Shown here in pieces: positions 5,364-9,897 of a stretch of 9,897 nt of DNA. Where the stretch lies: assembly GCA_900755005.1 (NCBI GenBank), contig CAAEEX010000070.1, forward strand, positions 1-9,897, in the 5' to 3' direction. Made by a program: the position numbers and the translations under genes. Source of the DNA: an uncultured Collinsella sp. GTDB taxonomy: Bacteria > Actinomycetota > Coriobacteriia > Coriobacteriales > Coriobacteriaceae. Position 1 is the first letter of the stretch; each line of letters opens with the position of its first letter. The notes beneath the pieces were generated by a model. It made no database searches. It saw only the letters and a list, made by a program, of their open reading frames with translations, and was not told the DNA's origin.

Positions 5364-7088
5364 GTGGACGAGGAAGCAAGCATCATCCTGGGGGATGCCA
5401 TCGCCTTTTGCCAGCGCGACGGCCAAGATGCACGCCTCATCAACATGCTGGGGCAATCGCGCGCCATAAGCCTGACCGAAGATACGCTCACGATCGAGGC
5501 CCCCTCGCGCTTTGCCATCGCGCAGCTCAAAAAGCATCAGCCGACTATTGAGGCCTATCTGGAAGAAATCGCCTTTGCTCCGATCGCGCTCGACATCGTG
5601 GCACCGCAAGGCGCAACGGCCGAATCTGCTGCCGCGACGGTGCCCGCCACGGCTCCCGCTGCTTCCCCTGCGGCGCCAGCCTCCGCAGGCGACGTGCCGA
5701 CAATCGAGCACCAGCACAGCGATATTTCCCGTGAAACCATGGCACCGTTGCCGACCGCCGCTGCGACGTCAACGAACGCACCCGTCACGCACATGCCCAT
5801 CGCTCATGACGCAGCGGCGGGCGCGGATTCGGGCATTGCAATCAAGAACACGCTCTCGGCCGATGATTTTCGTCGCATGATGAACCAGATGAAGGGCGGA
5901 GCGCCGACTAAGTCCACGCAAGCCGCGACCCCCGCTTCACCCATGCCAGCACCGACCGTGCCGGCCGAGCAGAATACGGATGGAGCCCCACTCGCCGCGA
6001 ACTCAAAATTTACCTTTGAGAACTTTGTCTACGGCCCCGAGAACAGCCATGCCTATCGCTCGGCACTCAAGTTTGCCGCCCTCGCGGACGAGCGCGGCAC
6101 GTGCACATCACTGTTCATCTACGGCAAATCGGGCCTGGGCAAGACGCACCTGCTGCTTGCCATCAAAAACGAGCTCGCCGAGAAGTCGCCCGAGATCAAG
6201 GTCAAGTATGCCAACTCCCAGGCATATCTGGACGACCTGATGACCGAGTTCGACCGCCAAAAGAAGAGCAACGCCCCTATCATGCAGGCATACCACGGCG
6301 TGGACGTGCTCATCATCGATGACATCCAAAACATCATCGGCAAGCGCGCGAGCGTGGACTACTTTTTCCAGCTCATGGACGAGTTCATCCGCAACAACAA
6401 GAAGGTCGTCATCGCGGCAGACCGCGCCCCCAAGGACCTGAGCATGGACGAGCGTCTGACCAGCCGCTTCAACGCCGGCATGCTCTGCCTGGTCGCAGAG
6501 CCCAGCTACGAGATGAAATACAAGATCTTGCAGCGCTATTACGAGAACACCATCGTCGCCGCTCCCGAGGCAGGCGACGACTCGCTGCTGGCGGCCTATG
6601 GGGGCGACAGCGGGCACCTGACCGACGACCACTTTAAACACATGGCCGAGGTCTCGGGCACCAACATCCGCGAACTCGAGAGCTTTTGCGAGCGCTGCGC
6701 CGGCGAGGCGGGCGACCGCGAGCGCGAGGGCGGGGAGCTCACCTTTGACGATATCGACGCCATCGCCAGCCAGTACTTCGACACATCGGCCAAAAAGATC
6801 AACGTCCAGACGGTTCAGTCCGTCATCGAAGAGCAGTACGGCGTGACGCACGAGGAGCTCATCGGCCCGCGTCGCAACGCCAATATCGCCAAAGCACGCC
6901 ATATTGCCATCTATCTGGCCATCGAGATGTGCGAGATGACGACCACGGCGGTGGGCGCCGAATTTGGCAACCGCAACCACTCGACCGTCAGCACGAGCTA
7001 CAAAAAGGTCCAGAAGATGATCCAGGAAGACCGCACCGTCACCGAAGACCTCAAGTCGCTGCGCGATAAAATTACACTGCGCTCGTAG
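5364..7088 (+). CDS. dnaA: Chromosomal replication initiator DnaA, divergent and long form
   Basis: Initiator ATPase that binds oriC and opens it for helicase loading. The 574 residues exceed the usual 440-510 for several families. Domain I covers about 1-80; a long Ala/Pro-rich domain II linker about 81-213; the AAA+ module starts at FTFENFVYGPENSHAY (216 on) with Walker A GKSGLGKTH (254-262), Walker B VLIIDDIQ (315-322), sensor 1 region VVIAADRAPKDL (348-359), the SRF arginine (R368) and sensor 2 TNIRELE (433-439). An extra acidic stretch (about 398-424) precedes sensor 2. Domain IV has RRNANIAKARHIAIYLA, then GNRNHSTV at 535-542 where most DnaA have GGRDHTTV: Asp433 of E. coli becomes Asn538 and Thr435 becomes Ser540, while His434 is kept. 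The start is GTG at 5364 with GGGAGAG just upstream; the gene follows the ATPase gene by 15 bp and is probably co-transcribed with it. Confidence 0.96.
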   Translation: MDEEASIILGDAIAFCQRDGQDARLINMLGQSRAISLTEDTLTIEAPSRFAIAQLKKHQPTIEAYLEEIAFAPIALDIVAPQGATAESAAATVPATAPAASPAAPASAGDVPTIEHQHSDISRETMAPLPTAAATSTNAPVTHMPIAHDAAAGADSGIAIKNTLSADDFRRMMNQMKGGAPTKSTQAATPASPMPAPTVPAEQNTDGAPLAANSKFTFENFVYGPENSHAYRSALKFAALADERGTCTSLFIYGKSGLGKTHLLLAIKNELAEKSPEIKVKYANSQAYLDDLMTEFDRQKKSNAPIMQAYHGVDVLIIDDIQNIIGKRASVDYFFQLMDEFIRNNKKVVIAADRAPKDLSMDERLTSRFNAGMLCLVAEPSYEMKYKILQRYYENTIVAAPEAGDDSLLAAYGGDSGHLTDDHFKHMAEVSGTNIRELESFCERCAGEAGDREREGGELTFDDIDAIASQYFDTSAKKINVQTVQSVIEEQYGVTHEELIGPRRNANIAKARHIAIYLAIEMCEMTTTAVGAEFGNRNHSTVSTSYKKVQKMIQEDRTVTEDLKSLRDKITLRS

Positions 7089-7103
7089 GGAAATAGAGAC
7101 ACC

Positions 7104-7112
7104 TGTTGAAAA
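7104..7112 (-). promoter_or_regulatory. Putative DnaA box (TTTTCAACA on minus strand)
   Basis: Exact reverse-complement copy of the recurrent nonamer, 15 bp after the dnaA stop codon. It is followed by the half-conserved TGTCGAAAC at 7115-7123, eleven bases along, or one helical turn. The same pair order of motifs occurs at 3916-3933. Confidence 0.65.
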
Positions 7113-7258
7113 CTTGTCGAAACCACGGGCATAAGGTGTCTAAAACCCAACCCGCGGTGATGAAAAGTTTTGCGCAGGTTTTGAACGTGGAAAACCACCC
7201 CTGTTGCACACAGGTTGCTGTCGATTCTCTTTCTGGGTCTGACCTGCGTCTTTGGGAG

Positions 7259-7267
7259 TAATCAACA
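7259..7267 (+). promoter_or_regulatory. Putative trio-proximal DnaA box TAATCAACA
   Basis: Box-like nonamer, two mismatches from TTTTCAACA and two from TTATCCACA. It lies 12 bp before the first DnaA-trio, the position held by the box that starts DnaA filament growth in the B. subtilis origin. Confidence 0.5.
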
Positions 7268-7279
7268 GTTTCGTCAGTG

Positions 7280-7294
7280 CTATTACTATTATTA
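7280..7294. promoter_or_regulatory. DnaA-trio array (five triplets)
   Basis: The plus strand reads CTA TTA CTA TTA TTA; the complementary strand read 3'-5' is GAT AAT GAT AAT AAT, five uninterrupted 3'-(G/A)AT-5' triplets. DnaA-trios are known to bind the DnaA filament on single strands next to a DnaA box during origin melting. A 12-bp spacer separates them from the box at 7259-7267, and an AT-rich stretch follows. Confidence 0.75.
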
Positions 7295-7312
7295 AGATAT
7301 TTATATCTATAG
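7295..7312. other. AT-rich DNA unwinding element
   Basis: Nearly pure A/T stretch directly after the trios, containing the perfect inverted repeat AGATAT-TT-ATATCT (7295-7308). It is the most AT-rich segment I see in the window and ends just before the dnaN ribosome binding site (GAAAGG at 7312-7317). Confidence 0.7.
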
Positions 7313-7326
7313 AAAGGTATTAAAAG

Positions 7327-8430
7327 ATGAAGTTCACCGTCAGCCAGAGCTCGCTTACACAAGCCATCGGCGTCGTTATGAAGGGTGTCGCTTCGGCATC
7401 CACCCTCCCCATCCTGTCGGGCGTGCTCGTTAAGGCCCAAGACGGCATCTTGGAATTCCAGACCTCTAACTACACCATCTCGATCCGTCATCGCATCGCG
7501 GCGCATGTCGAAGAAGAGGGCGAGATGGTTATTCCCTGTAAGATGCTCTCCAATATCACCAAGACCCTCCCCGATGCCCCGGTCACCTTTGAGCTGTCCG
7601 AGCGCCAGGTGCTGATTGGTTGCGAGAAGAGCTCTTTCCGCCTGAACACGCTCGATGCCAATGACTTCCCCGAGTTTCCGGCCTATGCCATCGAGAGTGC
7701 CGTGGAGCTGCCGACCGATGTCTTGTCCGAAATGGTCGGCCGCGTGTGGCGCGTCACCTCGACCGACAAGGCTCGCCCCATCCTGGGCGGCGTGCACATG
7801 AAGGTCGAGAACAACACCGTACGCCTGGTAGCGACCGATTCCTTCCGCTTGGCCGTGTGCGATACGCAGGTCGAGACCTCGACCCTCGAGGGCTCCTTTG
7901 AGCTCAACGTTCCGGCTGACGCCTTTAACGACGCGCTGAACATCATGGCCAGCCAAGCGACCATCATGATCGGGGCTACCGACACCCAGGTCGTCTTCGA
8001 GGCCGGCAACACCACCTACGTGTCGCGTCGCATCGAGGGCGTGTACCCCAACTACAAGCAGCTCATCCCCGATTCGTGCGTGACGAGCGTCAAGATCGAC
8101 GTCGCCGCCTTTAACGCCGCCCTCAAGCGCGTGGCCGTTATCGCGAGCGCCAACCCCGCCGTCAAGTTCGAGATCGATGTCGAGAACGGGCAGATGGGCC
8201 TGTCCTCCATTTCCAATGACCAGGACCTTGCGCAGGAGACGATCGATGTCGAGGCCGAGGGCGAGTCGGGTACCATCGCCTTCAACTACCACTACATCTT
8301 CGGCTGCCTCAACGCCCTGTCCAAGGAGAAGGAGATCACGCTGGAGCTCAAGAGCTACTCGCAGGCGGGCATCTTTAAGTCCTACGACAAGATCAACTAC
8401 CTGTACCTGGTCATGCCGGTCCGCATCTAG
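7327..8430 (+). CDS. dnaN: DNA polymerase III beta subunit (sliding clamp)
   Basis: Ring-shaped clamp that tethers DNA polymerase III and other proteins to DNA. The 367-residue product has family length and the three repeated clamp domains (about 1-120, 121-245 and 246-367). Recognisable parts are MKFTVSQSSLTQAI at the start, STLPILSGVLVKA at 26-38, an internal RPILGGVHMKVENNTVRLVATDSFRLAV in domain II, and the C-terminal YLVMPVRI, which forms part of the protein-binding pocket (usually MPMR or MPVR). The start is ATG at 7327 with GAAAGG nine bases upstream. It lies right after the origin unwinding region and 9 bp before recF. Confidence 0.98.
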   Translation: MKFTVSQSSLTQAIGVVMKGVASASTLPILSGVLVKAQDGILEFQTSNYTISIRHRIAAHVEEEGEMVIPCKMLSNITKTLPDAPVTFELSERQVLIGCEKSSFRLNTLDANDFPEFPAYAIESAVELPTDVLSEMVGRVWRVTSTDKARPILGGVHMKVENNTVRLVATDSFRLAVCDTQVETSTLEGSFELNVPADAFNDALNIMASQATIMIGATDTQVVFEAGNTTYVSRRIEGVYPNYKQLIPDSCVTSVKIDVAAFNAALKRVAVIASANPAVKFEIDVENGQMGLSSISNDQDLAQETIDVEAEGESGTIAFNYHYIFGCLNALSKEKEITLELKSYSQAGIFKSYDKINYLYLVMPVRI

Positions 8431-8439
8431 CGCTGCGCC

Positions 8440-9546
8440 ATGACCATGTTCGCCCGCGATCTTTCCGTCGCGCACTACCGCAGCTTCGATAGCTATCGCC
8501 TTGCCCTGGACGAGGGCGTGACGATACTTGCGGGACCCAACGCGGCGGGAAAGACCAATCTCATAGAGGCGCTGCAGCTGCTGACGAGCGGCGCCTCGTT
8601 TAGGCATCCGACCGCAGCCGAGCTCGTCCATGACGGCGTGGGCTCGTGCAAGATCGAGCTGAGGCTCGAGGGCGACGGCCGCGTGCTTGATATGGGATTG
8701 AGCGCGGAGGACGGTAAGCGCTCGTTTAGCCGCAACGGCAAGAGATGCTCTGCCGCCGGTGTGCGCGGGGTTCTGCCGAGCGTGCTGTTTTGCCCCGACC
8801 ATCTGGACATGGTTAAGCGAGGCGCCAGTGTGCGCCGAGCCGCCCTCGATGACTTTGGCATGCAGCTGAGCGCACGCTATGCCGATCTTGCGAGCACCTA
8901 TGGGCGCTGCGTGACCCAGCGTAACGCCTTGCTCAAGGAGACCTGGTGCTGCCGCGAGATGCTCGGCGCGTGGAACGATTCGATTGCCCGCGCGGGCTCG
9001 GCCCTGCTCGTGCACCGGTTGGCCCTGCTCGACCGGCTGGCGGGCCATGTGCACACTGCCTACGGGCAAGTGGCGTCAGGTGAGACCGCCAACGTGACCT
9101 ATGCGTCCACGCTGGGGGATTTGCCCCAGGTCGAGGATCGCGAAGAGCTGAAGGGCTGGGCGTACGAGCGCATGCTGGCCGCCCTTGACGAGCATGCCGA
9201 CGAGGAAATTCGCCGCGGCGTGACGTTGGTGGGACCGCATCGCGACGAGATCGAGTTCACCGTGGCTGGTCGCTCCGCCCGTTCATTTGCCAGCCAAGGA
9301 CAGCAGCGCACGCTGGTGCTGTCCTGGAAGGTGGCCGAGGTTGCCGTGGCTCGCGATGTCCTGGGCACCGCCCCACTGCTGCTTCTGGACGACGTGATGA
9401 GCGAGCTCGACGGCGAGCGTCGCGGCGCTTTCCTGCGGCTGATCGGCGATGATATCCAGACGGTCATAACTACGACCAACCTGGGGTACTTTACCGATGA
9501 CCTGCTTGATCGAGCCAAGGTGGTGAGCATGGGTGAGACGTGCTAA
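8440..9546 (+). CDS. recF: DNA replication and repair protein RecF
   Basis: SMC/ABC-like ATPase that helps load RecA at gaps via RecO and RecR. The 368 residues show Walker A GPNAAGKTN at 32-40, the ABC signature SQGQQRT at about 285-291, and Walker B LLLLDDVMSELD at about 313-324, in the right order and spacing for RecF. The start may be ATG at 8440 or ATG at 8446; the second gives MFARDLSVAHYRSF, closer to typical RecF N-termini. Neither has a convincing Shine-Dalgarno sequence, and the start lies 9-15 bp after the dnaN stop, so coupled translation is likely (inference). The 3' end overlaps the next gene by 14 bp. Confidence 0.96.
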   Translation: MTMFARDLSVAHYRSFDSYRLALDEGVTILAGPNAAGKTNLIEALQLLTSGASFRHPTAAELVHDGVGSCKIELRLEGDGRVLDMGLSAEDGKRSFSRNGKRCSAAGVRGVLPSVLFCPDHLDMVKRGASVRRAALDDFGMQLSARYADLASTYGRCVTQRNALLKETWCCREMLGAWNDSIARAGSALLVHRLALLDRLAGHVHTAYGQVASGETANVTYASTLGDLPQVEDREELKGWAYERMLAALDEHADEEIRRGVTLVGPHRDEIEFTVAGRSARSFASQGQQRTLVLSWKVAEVAVARDVLGTAPLLLLDDVMSELDGERRGAFLRLIGDDIQTVITTTNLGYFTDDLLDRAKVVSMGETC

Positions 9547-9897
9547 TTACGAGCGCGAGAGCGAGACAGTCGCCTTCAGCGGGTTTTTGAACGCAGAGCG
9601 CCAGCGCATCCTGGCGGCTGCAACGCCTAAGCGCCGTGCGCAGATGGAGGCCGCCGAGGAGTCGCGCACGGTCTATCGCGCATGGAACGCGGTGTGCTCG
9701 GGCACGCGCGAGGGGCGGCATGTGACGGGACTGCGCTACCTGCCCGAGTCCAATGAGCTGCTGGTGTATCTCGACTCGCCCTCGTGGACGCAGGAAATGA
9801 CGCTGTTGCGCGAGATCATCCGCGCGCGCATGGAGCGCGCCGGTGCGCATGTGGACGGCCTGGTGTTCAAAACCACCGCGCCCGGTCACACGCCGCC
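9533..9897 (+). CDS. dciA: DUF721 / DciA-like protein (partial, runs off right edge)
   Basis: Homologues of DciA (DUF721) load or activate the replicative helicase DnaB in bacteria lacking DnaC/DnaI; in actinobacteria this gene commonly lies between recF and gyrB, as Rv0004 does in Mycobacterium tuberculosis. The 121 visible codons show a basic/acidic N-terminal part (1-46), then VYRAWNAVCSG at 47-57, GLRYLPESNELLVYLDS at 66-82, SPSWTQEMTLLREII at 82-96 and HVDGLVFK at 106-113, matching the family pattern of an aligned Trp, a strand, and an 'S-x-W-x-Q-E' helix. The start is GTG at 9533: an in-frame TGA at 9524-9526 rules out anything longer. It overlaps recF by 14 bp and has only a weak purine stretch (AAGGTGGTGAG) upstream. 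No stop is seen before the window ends. Confidence 0.85.
   Translation, partial: MRRANYERESETVAFSGFLNAERQRILAAATPKRRAQMEAAEESRTVYRAWNAVCSGTREGRHVTGLRYLPESNELLVYLDSPSWTQEMTLLREIIRARMERAGAHVDGLVFKTTAPGHTP

Larger units (their letters stand above)
7104..7312. other. oriC: Right part of bipartite oriC with box cluster and unwinding region
   Basis: The dnaA-dnaN spacer holds box-like elements TGTTGAAAA (7104-7112, exact reverse of TTTTCAACA), TGTCGAAAC (7115-7123), CGTGGAAAA (7186-7194, reverse TTTTCCACG) and TAATCAACA (7259-7267). A 17-mer at 7106-7122 is identical to 3916-3932. AGTTTTGCGCAGGTTTTGAA at 7166-7185 matches 17 of 20 bases of 3901-3920. Small inverted repeats occur at 7200-7214 (CCTGT/ACAGG). 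After the last box the sequence becomes almost pure A/T (7280-7312), with DnaA-trio triplets. The layout (boxes, short spacer, trios, AT-rich region, dnaN) matches the unwinding side of the Bacillus subtilis origin. The whole 238-bp gap is explained by origin elements and the dnaN ribosome binding site; a dnaN promoter is likely here but I could not fix it. Confidence 0.85.

Noticed and set aside
6108..6980. Minus-strand 290-codon frame opposite dnaA
   Set aside because: Shadow of the conserved AAA+ and domain IV coding region of dnaA.
7118..7160. Possible terminator after dnaA formed by CCACGGG and CCCGCGG
   Set aside because: The stem has a mismatch, a long loop and no T-run; the region is better explained as origin DNA.
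7281..7312. AT-rich stretch read as a strong dnaN promoter
   Set aside because: Several TATAAT-like hexamers exist but none has a convincing -35 at proper spacing; the DnaA-trio and unwinding reading explains the pattern better, though a promoter may overlap it.
7072..9069. Very long minus-strand open frame of 665 codons opposite dnaN and recF
   Set aside because: It lies antisense to two unmistakable genes; its product is a low-complexity His/Gly/Leu-rich shadow typical of GC-rich DNA and has no family features.

Overview
This window spans the chromosomal replication origin of a bacterium, most likely an actinobacterium of the class Coriobacteriia and probably close to Collinsella. That placement is inferred from gene order and protein character, not from a search. 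The supporting signs are the divergent order rpmH-rnpA-yidD-yidC-jag-rsmG-parA to the left and dnaA-dnaN-recF-DUF721 (DciA type) to the right, a Jag protein without its usual N-terminal domain, fairly GC-rich coding sequence, and an extra ATPase gene wedged between rpmH and dnaA.

Left arm (1-3650, all on the minus strand): a ParA/Soj gene that runs off the left edge; three perfect 16-bp parS sites spaced exactly 39 bp apart; rsmG; a strong intrinsic terminator; then jag, yidC, yidD, rnpA and rpmH, read from the origin outward as rpmH-rnpA-yidD-yidC-jag. These last five genes make ribosomal protein L34, the RNase P protein, and the YidC membrane-insertion machinery. One good sigma-70-type promoter upstream of rpmH and the terminator after jag bracket them as one transcription unit.

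Origin and right arm (3651-9897, all on the plus strand): the origin is bipartite. A first cluster of DnaA-box-like sequences lies between rpmH and an unusual 450-residue protein, which has a GHKL-type ATPase domain, a long Gln/Met/Pro-rich linker and a C-terminal winged helix. That gene is followed 15 nt later by dnaA. A second box cluster lies between dnaA and dnaN and ends in five consecutive DnaA-trio triplets and an AT-rich unwinding region directly before dnaN. recF and a DUF721/DciA-like gene (cut by the right edge) follow, closely packed.

Most notable points: (1) the GHKL ATPase/winged-helix gene lies inside the bipartite origin, in apparent operon with dnaA; (2) the DnaA recognition-helix signature is altered (GNRNHST instead of the usual GGRDHTT), and the repeated box-like element is TTTTCAACA instead of TTATCCACA, which suggests co-evolution of protein and site; (3) a recognisable DnaA-trio element; (4) a regularly phased parS array abutting rsmG. 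Chromosome-segregation and replication-initiation elements thus sit within about 7 kb of each other.
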